Source: Colimorpha sp045640985 (GTDB taxonomy: Bacteria > Bacteroidota > Bacteroidia > Bacteroidales > P3). Taken from it: DNA of 64,000 nucleotides. Below are positions 25,463 to 34,080 of this stretch, in pieces (positions within the stretch are counted from its first letter, which is position 1; each line of letters begins with the position of its first letter). Under the pieces are notes generated by a model, which ran no database searches, had not been told where the DNA came from, and worked only from the letters and a program-made list of their open reading frames with translations. The stretch covers positions 45,764-109,763 of the forward strand of contig JAZUFZ010000011.1 of NCBI GenBank assembly GCA_045640985.1, given 5' to 3'. A program made the translations under genes and the position numbers.

Positions 25463-26695
25463 TTATTTAATACCGAGTTTCTTCTTGATGTCTTTTGGAA
25501 GGGCATCCTTGTGAACTACGATATTCATGGTTTTGTAACGTACGAAGGCTTTGCTTGCGTAGAACATACCATGATACTCACCATAGTCGCCCCAGCTGTT
25601 CTTTACCATATAGTATTCGTTGCCCATCTGGTCCTTTGCAGTACCGTAGATCAACATACCGTGGTCATCGGTAGTTTCCCAGTTGTCGTAAGCTTCCTGG
25701 CGTTCTTCCTGAGAAACCCAACGCTGTGGAGTTGGATGCTGTGCGGCTTCGTCCTGAATCTGCTTTGCGCTCATACCGGTCCAATGTGCCATATCGCTTC
25801 CCTGAGTACCAGCTACTGCGGCATCAGTTGCAGGCAATACGCAGAAACCTTTGCGGACACCCATACGGAAACCCTGTTCACTTACATCACTGCCCCATGC
25901 TACAGTATAGCCGTTCTCGATAGCATTGTCAAAAATCTGTATCATTTCATCAAGAGGCACATTATAGCACTGGCTGTGGCGCCAGTTGTCCTGAATTTCC
26001 AGAGGGAATGACTCGTAGAATGGATGATGGGTATAGGAGGTAATTCCTACATAATCGTCAGGGTTCAGACCCAGGCTTTCATAGAAGCTCTGAGGGGTAT
26101 AGCTTACACCGTTATAGGTGAACTTTTCAGGGCAGGCACCGAGATAAATGTCATGAACAGCCTTAACTGCCTTCAACCACAACACTTCATTATCCTTGCT
26201 CTGGAGTTTCTTGAGTTTATCATTCTTTGCGATAGCTGCTACCATGGCATCGGTCAGAGCGCTCAACTCGTTATGATTTGACAAAGTGTCGCCATACATC
26301 ACACCAGGTCTCATTTCCTGTTCAGGAACAAGGCCGTAATGTTTCATACCATAAAGTACATCGCTGAAAGCACCGCCCTGGCTGAAACTTACATCGCCGT
26401 GGGTTCTTACTGCTGCCATAGCGCGATCCTGATAAGTATGATGTACAATATACATCTCACTCAAGTCATATTCACCTTTACCCATACGGAGCAGTTCTGC
26501 CTCAATGAAACCCAAACCGCTGTAGCACCAGCAGGTTCCTGCCTGGTTCTGGTCTTTAACTGAAGTTACAGGCAACTCTTTCACAACTGTGAATTTGTAG
26601 CCCTCTTCTGATTTCTGTTCTTCTGCTTTCTGCTCTTGAGCGAAAGCCGGCATGCACAACAGTGCTGCTGCGAGAATTGCAAAAGTCTTTTTCAT
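25463..26695 (-). CDS. Secreted C1-family cysteine peptidase (PepC/bleomycin hydrolase-like)
   Basis: This 410-aa protein has a signal peptide (MKKTFAILAAALLCMPAFAQ) and so acts outside the cytoplasm. The papain-type active site is complete: the catalytic Cys in NQAGTCWCYSGLGF (near residue 54), His in TTDDHGMLIYGTA (near 355) and Asn in MVKNSWGDYGEYHG (near 375). Overall it fits the C1B aminopeptidase C group, which is normally cytoplasmic; the signal peptide is the twist seen in Bacteroidales. A second relative lies directly upstream (49-nt gap) and they may be co-transcribed. Confidence 0.92.
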   Translation of the reverse strand: MKKTFAILAAALLCMPAFAQEQKAEEQKSEEGYKFTVVKELPVTSVKDQNQAGTCWCYSGLGFIEAELLRMGKGEYDLSEMYIVHHTYQDRAMAAVRTHGDVSFSQGGAFSDVLYGMKHYGLVPEQEMRPGVMYGDTLSNHNELSALTDAMVAAIAKNDKLKKLQSKDNEVLWLKAVKAVHDIYLGACPEKFTYNGVSYTPQSFYESLGLNPDDYVGITSYTHHPFYESFPLEIQDNWRHSQCYNVPLDEMIQIFDNAIENGYTVAWGSDVSEQGFRMGVRKGFCVLPATDAAVAGTQGSDMAHWTGMSAKQIQDEAAQHPTPQRWVSQEERQEAYDNWETTDDHGMLIYGTAKDQMGNEYYMVKNSWGDYGEYHGMFYASKAFVRYKTMNIVVHKDALPKDIKKKLGIK

Positions 26696-26744
26696 TTTTC
26701 TTATAGTTTTTATTTAATTATTAATTCACAAAATCATCTTTGGT

Positions 26745-28148
26745 TCATTCTTCCGGGAGGAACATCGGATCCCATGCAGGAAGCATAACAGGTTTCTGGT
26801 TCAATTCCTGAAGCAGATTAGCCGGCATATACTTTTCCTCAATTACCACACGGAACATATATTCGTTGAACCAGTCGTTGCTCATAATCAGAAATCCCTG
26901 ATAGCCATAACTGCTTCCCCAGCTGTTTTCCACCATCCATTTGACTGGCTTGCCCTCAGCATCCAGATCCACAGCACAAAGCGTCATTGCATGGCTTGAG
27001 CCACTTGCTCCAGTGCGGACCCGCTGTTCTTTATTCATACCGAATGTAGTTCCCAGCAATGAGCCGTAATCGTAGTTATTGGGATCCATATAACCCTTTT
27101 CGCGATCCAGGAACTTAGCCACATCACAGCTGAAGTACATCATCGTACTGTCCTTGATGGAGGCAATGCACAACGGGGCGATTTCTTCCATCGGGAGATT
27201 CAGATACTTCCAATTCTCGCCGTCATAAACATGTCTGTCGTATTCAATTTCATAAACCTTATGATATTCACGCGTAGGGTCATTCATAATCATGTAATAT
27301 TTGCTGAAATCCGTCTTGACAAACTTCTCATAGAACGACATAGGAGTATAGGTTTCCGTGCTGACCACTTCACCCTTACTGTTACGCATTGTCCAACTGA
27401 ATTCAGCGGGAGGTTCACCAAAAGTAAGCGCCAGCATACGATAAATGGTTCCCAGCATCTCGGTTTTGCGAGCCTTCAGTTTCTGATCCGTCATACCTTT
27501 CTGCGTTCCCATATCGCGCAGTTCCAGACCGAATTCCCTCAACTTCAAACTAATCAGCTTGGAGATTTCCGAAGTATTATTGGTATTGAATGTTTCGGGC
27601 ATGGCATCCGAAGGCACCAGACCATATTTTTCTGTCAGGTTTGCAATTCCCGTAAACTGCCCGCCATCCGAAATTGGGTTCTTGAACAGCCATTCAACAG
27701 TCTTATTATCCCAATTCTCTTTTCTTGTATCTATCACAGCCTGAAGAAACAGATTTGATTTCTCCAGCTGGTCATAGAAAAACAGATATGCCTGCGAGAA
27801 CTGGAAATCCGGAGACAGATGGAATTTCCGTATTGCCTTGTTACGCATCACATTCATACCCGTGAACATCCAGCACCTTCCGGAAGACTTCTGATCCGTA
27901 ACTGCCTTGCTTTCCACTCGGTTTGAGAAATGAGAATCAAACGAATTGGCATTTTCATAATTCAATGCCAGTTTTGTCAGATTATTATTCACCATTGCAT
28001 TTCGCAAGGCCTTGTCTGCCCCTTGTCCGCTATAGGATGTTTTTATCTGATTCATCATTTCCGGTGATATTCCACCGTCCTGATTCTGGGCCGTTACAGC
28101 CATTCCCAATGTTAAAAAAGCAATGATTGCTATAATTTTCATTCTCAT
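26745..28148 (-). CDS. Secreted C1-family cysteine peptidase, second copy
   Basis: This 467-aa relative of the neighbouring PepC-like gene has its own signal peptide (MKIIAIIAFLTLGMAVTAQ). The active-site Cys is in DQKSSGRCWMFTGMNVMR, His in GSSHAMTLCAVD and Asn in WMVENSWGSSYGYQGF. The N-terminal block matches bleomycin hydrolase/aminopeptidase C more closely than the first copy does. The frame opens at a GTG (28175), but ATG 28148 gives the proper signal peptide. The two genes differ enough in length and sequence to be old paralogues. Confidence 0.92.
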   Translation of the reverse strand: MRMKIIAIIAFLTLGMAVTAQNQDGGISPEMMNQIKTSYSGQGADKALRNAMVNNNLTKLALNYENANSFDSHFSNRVESKAVTDQKSSGRCWMFTGMNVMRNKAIRKFHLSPDFQFSQAYLFFYDQLEKSNLFLQAVIDTRKENWDNKTVEWLFKNPISDGGQFTGIANLTEKYGLVPSDAMPETFNTNNTSEISKLISLKLREFGLELRDMGTQKGMTDQKLKARKTEMLGTIYRMLALTFGEPPAEFSWTMRNSKGEVVSTETYTPMSFYEKFVKTDFSKYYMIMNDPTREYHKVYEIEYDRHVYDGENWKYLNLPMEEIAPLCIASIKDSTMMYFSCDVAKFLDREKGYMDPNNYDYGSLLGTTFGMNKEQRVRTGASGSSHAMTLCAVDLDAEGKPVKWMVENSWGSSYGYQGFLIMSNDWFNEYMFRVVIEEKYMPANLLQELNQKPVMLPAWDPMFLPEE

Positions 28149-28232
28149 AATAATATTATATTTTTCATTAACCACTTACTAATCAGAATACTGTAACACA
28201 TCATCGTGTATTATATCCAATATTCGATGATG

Positions 28233-28240
28233 CAAATATA
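28233..28240 (-). promoter_or_regulatory. -7 element TATATTTG of the C1 peptidase pair
   Basis: TATATTTG on the minus strand lies 85 nt before ATG 28148. No -33 match is seen. Confidence 0.5.
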
Positions 28241-28300
28241 CGAAAAATTATTGATATTCAATAAACATATATAGAAAAAAAATCTCTTTTTCTAAAATGT

Positions 28301-28500
28301 TTCCTTTTTTAAGAGTCGTTTTCTCGCCTCGGAAGAACCTGCAAGCAGGTCTTTGACCCACGGGTAAAATTCATCTCTCGGCTTATTCGCTTTATTTAAT
28401 TTTACTGTGGTGCTCATGACCAAATTTGGTCTTTGACCCACCGGGTCAAATTCATAGCTTACGCTCATGACCTACGGTTATCGAAAACGGTCATCACAAA
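28301..28500. repeat. Mosaic of short repeats in the peptidase-BspA intergenic region
   Basis: AAGAGTCGTTTTCTCGCCTC (about 28311-28330) recurs at about 25324-25343 and in shortened form near 38840. Within the stretch, GGTCTTTGACCCAC...AAATTCAT occurs twice, near 28350 and 28430. No ORF is supported. The rest of 28241-28572 shows nothing else. Confidence 0.6.
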
Positions 28501-28572
28501 AATGCGTAATGGGCAGGGGAAAACGGCTATATACCGATTTTACCCGCTCCCTGCCACGAAGCCAAAACAACA

Positions 28573-28600
28573 GAAAAGGGAGCCCGTCAGCTCCCTTTTC
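28573..28600 (-). terminator. Terminator of the BspA-like gene
   Basis: An 11-bp perfect stem GAAAAGGGAGC / GCTCCCTTTTC with a 6-nt loop lies 23 nt after the stop at 28623. A-rich and T-rich flanks make it potentially bidirectional. Confidence 0.85.
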
Positions 28601-28622
28601 CTTTATCATCAGTTCCTAATCT

Positions 28623-30740
28623 TTATCTCACCACAACTACTTTCTGCGCCGGATAATTGCCCACCTGGACCATATAGGCTCCCGTGGCAGGCATATTGAA
28701 CATTCGCACAAGTTCGCCACCTTTGTTCGTAATCAGGCAGCGGCCCAGATTGTCGAAAATACGTATCTGCATCTCCGGGGCATCCTTTACCACGATAGCG
28801 CCGTTTTCCGTGCCGATTGTGAAGTTCACGCCCTCCACCTCGGTCACGCCTACCGGACCGGCCTCAAAGGTCGCCACATAGTTCATATTTCCGTTTACGG
28901 TCACCCGTCTTGGGTTATCCGTGTTTCCGTCCACCCATTGCACAAACATATTTCCCTGGATAGGGATAGCCGCAATCTCCACTTCCGTACCCTCTGGGAA
29001 CGTTCCGTTACCGGCAACCAGTCCACGATTGTTATTCCCCGAAACCACAGAAAGCGTGTAATATGTCAGCTGTTCTATAGCGGTATCACAAACCGTCACA
29101 ACCATGGTGTCGTGGATAAACACATCCACATAGGATGTATCGTGGATTGACACATAGGTAGTATCGTGAACATTCACATAGGTAGTATCGTGGATAAACA
29201 CATCCACATACGTCGTGTCATGAACCTCTATATAGGTGGTATCGAGGACAGGCACATAGATGGTATCTCGCACATGTAACGCAAAGTAAGCCGTGAGCGA
29301 CGTGTCCTGCGTCAATGTAAAGGAATAGGGATTGGTCGTCACCCCGTTACTCCAGCAGCTGAAATGGTAGCCGCTGTAGGCCGTAGCTTCCACCGTCACA
29401 GGCTGACCGTATGCCACATCGCCACCGCCCGACACATAACCCATGTTCAGGTCGCTAGACTCCACTGTGATATGGTACACATCGATCTCGAACATCGCCG
29501 TGTAGCTGGCGTCCTCGGACACAACCACCACACGCGGATTCTCCGTGTTGCCGTCCTGCCACTGGGCAAAATGATAATGAGCCATAGCCGTAGCCGTCAG
29601 TATCACGGTATCAAGATACTGATAATCCCCACTACCTAAAACAGTTCCCAATGTGCTGTTTGCCGAAAATCCGTTAATTGTATATTGGTTATAGTCAAAT
29701 TCAGCCGTAAAGCTGGTATCCTGAGTCAGTACGACTGTTCTCGGGTTGTTCGTATCGCCGTCGCTCCACTGTATAAAGTGGTAGCCGTAGTTAGAGACCG
29801 CATGAATGATGCTCGTGTCCGCACAATTTGACGTCAATAGTGATATACTTCCCATCCTATTATTCTCACTTTGCAATGTCATCTCAAATGGTGCAGCTGG
29901 TTCTTCTAAACAATTTCGATACGAACTCCATTCTGAATAATACGAATTCCAACTTCCACAAGGGATATGGACTTCTTGTATTGGACAATTATAGAAACAG
30001 TCAGCTCCTAATGTTGGAGCAATTGGACTTTCCGAATATATTGTTGTGAGTCTGCTGCAACCACCGAAAGCACCACCTCCGATGCTGGTCACCGAATTGG
30101 GAATGGTCACGCTCGTGAGGCTGATGCATCCACCGAAAGCCTGCTCACCGATGCTGGTCACCGAATTGCCGATGGTCACGCTCGTGAGGCCGCTGCAATC
30201 ATGAAAAGTATACTCTCCGATGCTGGTCACCGAATTGCCGATGGTCACGCTCGTAAGGCCGCTGCAACCATAGAAAGCCCAATATCCGATGCTGGTCACC
30301 GAATTGGGGATGGTCACGCTCGTGAGGCTGTTGCAATTATAGAAAGCAGTATTCCCAATGCTGGTTACCGAATTGGGAATGGTCACGCTCGTGAGTCCGC
30401 TGCAATTATAGAAAGCAGAACTTCCAATGCTGGTCACAGAATTGGGGATGGTCACGCTCATGAGTCCGCTGCAGCCCTTAAAAGTCCGATTCCCGATGCT
30501 GGTAACCGAATAGGTGGTACCGTTGTAGGTGACAGTTTCCGGAATGGAGAGGTTGCCAGTCGGTGCTGTATAACCTGAATATGGAGAGGCTGAGGAACTT
30601 CCTGGATAGGTTACCGTGACCGTAGTTCCGTTGATGTTGTAGTACAGCGTCTGGCCTGTTGGGGCGACGGCGCTAAAATCGTAGGCTTGGGAGACCATAG
30701 TTCCCATCAGCAGGAGGAAAAAGAATAAGAATTTCTTCAT
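28623..30740 (-). CDS. BspA-type leucine-rich repeat surface protein with InlB-like repeats and T9SS sorting domain
   Basis: This 705-aa cell-surface protein starts with a signal peptide (MKKFLFFFLLLMGTMVSQA). About eight BspA LRRs follow (consensus LTSVTIPNSVTSIGxxAFxxC, residues ~65-235). There are four divergent InlB B-type repeats of the form YHFxQWxDGxTxNPR. Between the third and fourth lies an unusual run of 11-15-residue VHDTTYVDVFIHDTT units. The C-terminus (VKDAPEMQIRIFDNLGR ... GAYMVQVGNYPAQKVVVVR) is a type A T9SS sorting domain, so it is exported by the PorP/GldJ machinery and anchored or released. BspA repeats mediate adhesion in oral relatives; that role here is inferred. Confidence 0.9.
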   Translation of the reverse strand: MKKFLFFFLLLMGTMVSQAYDFSAVAPTGQTLYYNINGTTVTVTYPGSSSASPYSGYTAPTGNLSIPETVTYNGTTYSVTSIGNRTFKGCSGLMSVTIPNSVTSIGSSAFYNCSGLTSVTIPNSVTSIGNTAFYNCNSLTSVTIPNSVTSIGYWAFYGCSGLTSVTIGNSVTSIGEYTFHDCSGLTSVTIGNSVTSIGEQAFGGCISLTSVTIPNSVTSIGGGAFGGCSRLTTIYSESPIAPTLGADCFYNCPIQEVHIPCGSWNSYYSEWSSYRNCLEEPAAPFEMTLQSENNRMGSISLLTSNCADTSIIHAVSNYGYHFIQWSDGDTNNPRTVVLTQDTSFTAEFDYNQYTINGFSANSTLGTVLGSGDYQYLDTVILTATAMAHYHFAQWQDGNTENPRVVVVSEDASYTAMFEIDVYHITVESSDLNMGYVSGGGDVAYGQPVTVEATAYSGYHFSCWSNGVTTNPYSFTLTQDTSLTAYFALHVRDTIYVPVLDTTYIEVHDTTYVDVFIHDTTYVNVHDTTYVSIHDTSYVDVFIHDTMVVTVCDTAIEQLTYYTLSVVSGNNNRGLVAGNGTFPEGTEVEIAAIPIQGNMFVQWVDGNTDNPRRVTVNGNMNYVATFEAGPVGVTEVEGVNFTIGTENGAIVVKDAPEMQIRIFDNLGRCLITNKGGELVRMFNMPATGAYMVQVGNYPAQKVVVVR

Positions 30741-31245
30741 GTTTTTCGTTTTTTTGTTGCATATCCGGGCTCAAAATATGCGTTCTTATACCCATAACGA
30801 AGAAAGTGGAGCCTTTCATTAGTCCCTATTTTCATGTGTAGGGCTTCGACACCCTGAAATCTAAAATAATGGTGAATGAATTGCTCCACCGGTGATGTAC
30901 TATATGTAAGATACATATATACACAACAATGGAGACGTCCATCTTTACATTATTCCTTGATTTCTTTGTGAAGTGTCGAAGTTTCACACATGCGGAATAA
31001 GGCGAAAAATGCGTCTTTCTCGGCCATCACTTTCTTTCGGATGACGCGGCAAAAATACGAAGATTTCCGGATATGGCAAAATTTATTTTCAACGATATGC
31101 CTCGGCATACGCTCCGATAATGCTCCGGCACGTCAGTATCGGGGACGGTGCGACCGGAAAATGAAAGGGTCTCCTCTGTATGCGGTCTTGACCAACTCTT
31201 GAAAAGAAACAGATTTTCTCTGTTGTATTATAGTCATTTGTAAGG
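30741..31245. other. BspA upstream region without a supported gene
   Basis: It holds the ~230-nt region upstream of the BspA-like gene, with complementary blocks GCTTCGACAC (near 30846) and GTGTCGAAG (near 30974), plus GGAGC/GCTCC pairs that could fold in the leader. No exact TAnnTTTG promoter was found. Bases ~31198-31245 are the conserved one-sided flank of palindromic element B. Confidence 0.5.
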
Positions 31246-31364
31246 GGTAACTCCCTTCTATCTTTTTTTTATCTTCTTTTTATCTTTTTTCTATCTCTTA
31301 TTCTAAGAAAAGGAGATAAAAAGAAGTTAATATGGAGATAAAAAGAAGATAGAAGGGAGTTACC
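31246..31364. repeat. Palindromic phased-array element, copy B
   Basis: This 119-bp element is almost identical to copy A (13053-13171), bounded by GGTAACTCCC and GGGAGTTACC. It has five TAWCT units in the left arm and five AGWTA units in the right arm at 11-bp steps. Its left flank (GTTGTATTATAGTCATTTGTAAG type) is shared with copies C and D. Confidence 0.85.
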
Positions 31365-31372
31365 CCGATGAA

Positions 31373-31492
31373 ATGTCAGAGAAACAAGCCCTTGGAGTAA
31401 GGATTATTACTGATGCTATGGGATGGGATGTTACCATCAGCCGAAGCGGCGAAATCCCGGAAGATTGCCACTTCAGATTGGCTATTGCCTGA
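31373..31492 (+). CDS. Possible small ORF or gene remnant (39 aa)
   Basis: A frame from ATG 31373 to TGA 31492 encodes a peptide with protein-like composition (LGVRIITDAMGWDV, then SGEIPEDCHFRLAIA). It begins 9 nt after palindromic element B. I do not recognise it. It could be the surviving 3' end of a gene whose 5' part was displaced by the repeat, or chance coding. Confidence 0.3.
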   Translation: MSEKQALGVRIITDAMGWDVTISRSGEIPEDCHFRLAIA

Positions 31493-31540
31493 TGTCGGTT
31501 TCTATTGCGGACGCCTGTTCATTTGGCGTAAGAAACGAAA

Positions 31541-32263
31541 TTAATCCAGTTCTTTCAGACATTCAGGAATTTCCAGGAGGTCTTTTATTTCAAAAGTGGG
31601 AATGAACGGTTTATTGGATGTGTTTCCGTGGGGATTATAGTATATCTGATCCAGTCCTGCCGAATGGGCCCCTACGATATCCACATCAAAATCATCACCT
31701 ATGACAAGGCACTCCTCCGGTTCCGCATTTATTTTCGCCATTGCCCGCTGGAAGAAACGAGGGTCCGGCTTATGAACTCCCAAGTCCTCCGAGAGAAAGA
31801 AATGCTGGAAATATTGAATGATATTCGATGTCCGCATTTTAGGAAGCTGTGCTTCGCTGAAACCGTTGGTAATGATACACAAAGAATACTTTCCCAGTTT
31901 CGTAAGTTCCTCCAGCATTTCCCTGCAATTGGGCATAAGACCTTTCTGCTTGGGCCCTTCCACCACATAAAAGTCGCCCATTTCCCGTGACATTTTCCCT
32001 ATTATAGAGGGCTCGGCATGGAAATATTCCAAAGTGCGGCTGAACCGCTGGACGTATAAGATTTCCTTTGTTATTGTACCGTTCCTGTACGCTTCCCACA
32101 GCGTTGCGTTTATCTGTCTGTATGTGCTGTGGAACAATTCATAATCAACATTCAGCACTTCCTTTAAGTGGAAGTGGTTGTACATGTTCTGAAAAGTGAT
32201 GTCGGCGTTTCCTTCAAAATCCCACAGGGTCCGGTCTAAGTCAAAAAGCAGGTATTTGTACAT
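31541..32263 (-). CDS. yjjG: YjjG-family noncanonical pyrimidine nucleotidase (HAD)
   Basis: This 240-aa haloacid-dehalogenase hydrolase has motif I FDLDRTLWDF (nucleophile Asp and acid/base Asp), motif II ITNGFSE, and motif IV VIGDDFDVDIVGAHSAGLDQI. The residues and length match YjjG, which dephosphorylates noncanonical pyrimidine nucleotides. Its ATG overlaps the stop of era (TAATG). It is the last gene of a three-gene minus-strand operon. Confidence 0.9.
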   Translation of the reverse strand: MYKYLLFDLDRTLWDFEGNADITFQNMYNHFHLKEVLNVDYELFHSTYRQINATLWEAYRNGTITKEILYVQRFSRTLEYFHAEPSIIGKMSREMGDFYVVEGPKQKGLMPNCREMLEELTKLGKYSLCIITNGFSEAQLPKMRTSNIIQYFQHFFLSEDLGVHKPDPRFFQRAMAKINAEPEECLVIGDDFDVDIVGAHSAGLDQIYYNPHGNTSNKPFIPTFEIKDLLEIPECLKELD

Positions 32264-33141
32264 TATTCTGGGTTATATCCGAATTGGCGTAGGGCTTTGT
32301 CGGAGTTGCGCCAGTCTTTGAGTACTTTTATGTGGAGTTGCAGATAGCATTTCTTTTGCGTAAATTCTTCTATATCATGGCGGGCTTCTATGCCTACCTT
32401 TTTGAGGGACTGACCTTTGTGGCCTATCAGTATTCCTTTCTGCGACTCCCGTTCCACGAATATAATGGCTGAAATTCTGTCTATTCCATCGTGTTCCTCG
32501 TAGCTTTCCACAGCCACTTCGCAACTGTATGGAATCTCTTTCTGATAATATAGCAGAATCTTTTCCCTGATGATTTCACTCACAAAAAACCTCATGCTAC
32601 GGTCAGTCAGTTCATCTTTAGGGAAATAGGGCGGATTTTCCGGCAGATGTTCCAGTATTGAATCAAAAATCTGTTCTATGTTGAACTTTTCCGTTGCTGA
32701 ACAAGGGATGATGATGGCTCTTGGTATCTGATTTTTCCAATAAGCCATCTTGTCCAGTATTGTCTGCTGGTCGGAGAGGTCTATCTTATTGATAACAAGA
32801 ATCACCGGGACGTTTGAATTGATGATTTTCAGCAGTACTTCCTGATTCTTGAAGGTCTCCCCTATTTCCGTTACGAGCAGAAACAAATCGGCATCGTCCA
32901 GTGCTGTATTCACAAACTGCATCATACTTTCATGCAGTTTGTAGTGCGGATTCACGATTCCTGGGGTATCGGTATAAACTATCTGAAAATCCTCGCCGTT
33001 CACAATTCCCATAATCCGGTGACGGGTGGTCTGTGCTTTTGAGGTTATTATCGAAAGATTCTCCCCGACGAGGGCATTCATCAGAGTTGATTTTCCAACG
33101 TTAGGGTTGCCGATGATATTTACAAAACCAGCCTTGTGCAT
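32263..33141 (-). CDS. era: GTPase Era
   Basis: This essential GTPase acts in 30S ribosome maturation by binding the 3' end of 16S rRNA. G1 is GNPNVGKST near residue 11, G3 is DTPGIV near 58, and G4 is NKIDLSD near 120. The C-terminal KH domain contains IGHKGQSLKKVGIEARHD. Length (292 aa) is normal. It overlaps the genes on both sides by one base (TAATG junctions). Confidence 0.97.
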   Translation of the reverse strand: MHKAGFVNIIGNPNVGKSTLMNALVGENLSIITSKAQTTRHRIMGIVNGEDFQIVYTDTPGIVNPHYKLHESMMQFVNTALDDADLFLLVTEIGETFKNQEVLLKIINSNVPVILVINKIDLSDQQTILDKMAYWKNQIPRAIIIPCSATEKFNIEQIFDSILEHLPENPPYFPKDELTDRSMRFFVSEIIREKILLYYQKEIPYSCEVAVESYEEHDGIDRISAIIFVERESQKGILIGHKGQSLKKVGIEARHDIEEFTQKKCYLQLHIKVLKDWRNSDKALRQFGYNPE

Positions 33142-33923
33142 TATTCGAAATATTCAAAATGGCGTTCAATGATAAACTGAGCCTCGGTACGGTTGTCGTC
33201 CAGAATATATTCCGTGCGCTGGATCCAGTTATTGTTGCTGTCGTACTGGTATTTATAGATGGTAATAAAAACCTCTGGCTCTTCCTCGGTGTAGTCATAC
33301 AGGGTAAGCGTGGTCGGATAACGATTTTCGTCATACTCGTAACGGAGTTCCTGTATCTTCTGGTTTTCACGATTATACACCATCGTTTTCAATATGGTTC
33401 CGTCCGGATTATAGGCATACACCTCACGGCGATATACCTCATTCAACGGGTCATTCAAACTACGCTGGATGACTCTTCCCTGAGAATCATAACGCAACGT
33501 CGTGCGCGTCTCAATCTGGTTTTCCGCATCTTCCACATAATATTCCGTCAATGCAAGATTTGCGTTGTAGATATAGTGTGTGCGTCCGATTACAGCTTCG
33601 TTGTTATCCACGATCTGTTCCAGCAGAATAAGACCGAAACCATTATGCTTATAGCGGGTACGGAACATGATTTCTTCGGCTGGAGACTTGAAAGTCATAC
33701 TGCGGCGTTGCCCTTTGGCATTATATACGGTCTCAATTCTTTCCAAAAGGTCGCCGCGAGTCATTTTGTCATTTTGCACAACAGCCTCGTAGGTTGAAGT
33801 TGTAACAGTCTTTACTCTACCGTAAAATCCGTCTCCTTTCACATCGGAGACATTGTTTTGTGCGTCAATATTACCGAATATTGCAACAAATAGCAGGGTT
33901 GTCAGTATATTTTTTATTTTCAT
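33141..33923 (-). CDS. Secreted YD-repeat-like protein
   Basis: This 260-aa protein has a signal peptide (MKIKNILTTLLFVAIFGNIDA). Several tyrosine/aspartate-rich beta-hairpin units reminiscent of YD/RHS or MORN-like repeats follow (TVYNAKGQRR, LRYDSQGRVIQR, YAYNPDGTI, LRYEYDENRYPTT, YQYDSNNNWIQRTEY). Small proteins of this type are common in Bacteroidales and have no known function. It heads the operon with era and yjjG, which are unrelated in function. Confidence 0.75.
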   Translation of the reverse strand: MKIKNILTTLLFVAIFGNIDAQNNVSDVKGDGFYGRVKTVTTSTYEAVVQNDKMTRGDLLERIETVYNAKGQRRSMTFKSPAEEIMFRTRYKHNGFGLILLEQIVDNNEAVIGRTHYIYNANLALTEYYVEDAENQIETRTTLRYDSQGRVIQRSLNDPLNEVYRREVYAYNPDGTILKTMVYNRENQKIQELRYEYDENRYPTTLTLYDYTEEEPEVFITIYKYQYDSNNNWIQRTEYILDDNRTEAQFIIERHFEYFE

Positions 33924-33986
33924 AATCTATTAATTGTTATACATTTGCGCGAATACCGCGTCGCAATAAGCATATTTTTCACGCTT

Positions 33987-34019
33987 CAAAATTACATAAA
34001 ATAAACGGAATATTTCAAA
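33987..34019 (-). promoter_or_regulatory. Promoter of the YD-protein/era/yjjG operon
   Basis: TAATTTTG (33987-33994, minus strand) has TTTG at 34016-34019, a 21-bp spacer. It lies about 64 nt before ATG 33923. Confidence 0.6.
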
Positions 34020-34047
34020 AAATGTTGTGCAAAATGATTTTTTTTCT

Positions 34048-34055
34048 TACTTTTG
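34048..34055 (+). promoter_or_regulatory. -7 element TACTTTTG of the symporter gene
   Basis: TACTTTTG lies 26 nt before ATG 34081 and excludes the upstream in-frame ATG at 34027. Confidence 0.65.
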
Positions 34056-34080
34056 CATTTCAAAATCTCATACAGAATCT

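Noticed and set aside
30201..30578. Plus-strand ORF encoding repeats such as DAGHRIGDGHARE
   Set aside because: It is the antisense shadow of the BspA leucine-rich repeats; the periodicity comes from the real minus-strand gene with signal peptide and sorting domain.
30990..31202. 70-codon plus-strand ORF
   Set aside because: No recognisable motif, signal or start context; lies in a repeat-rich gap.
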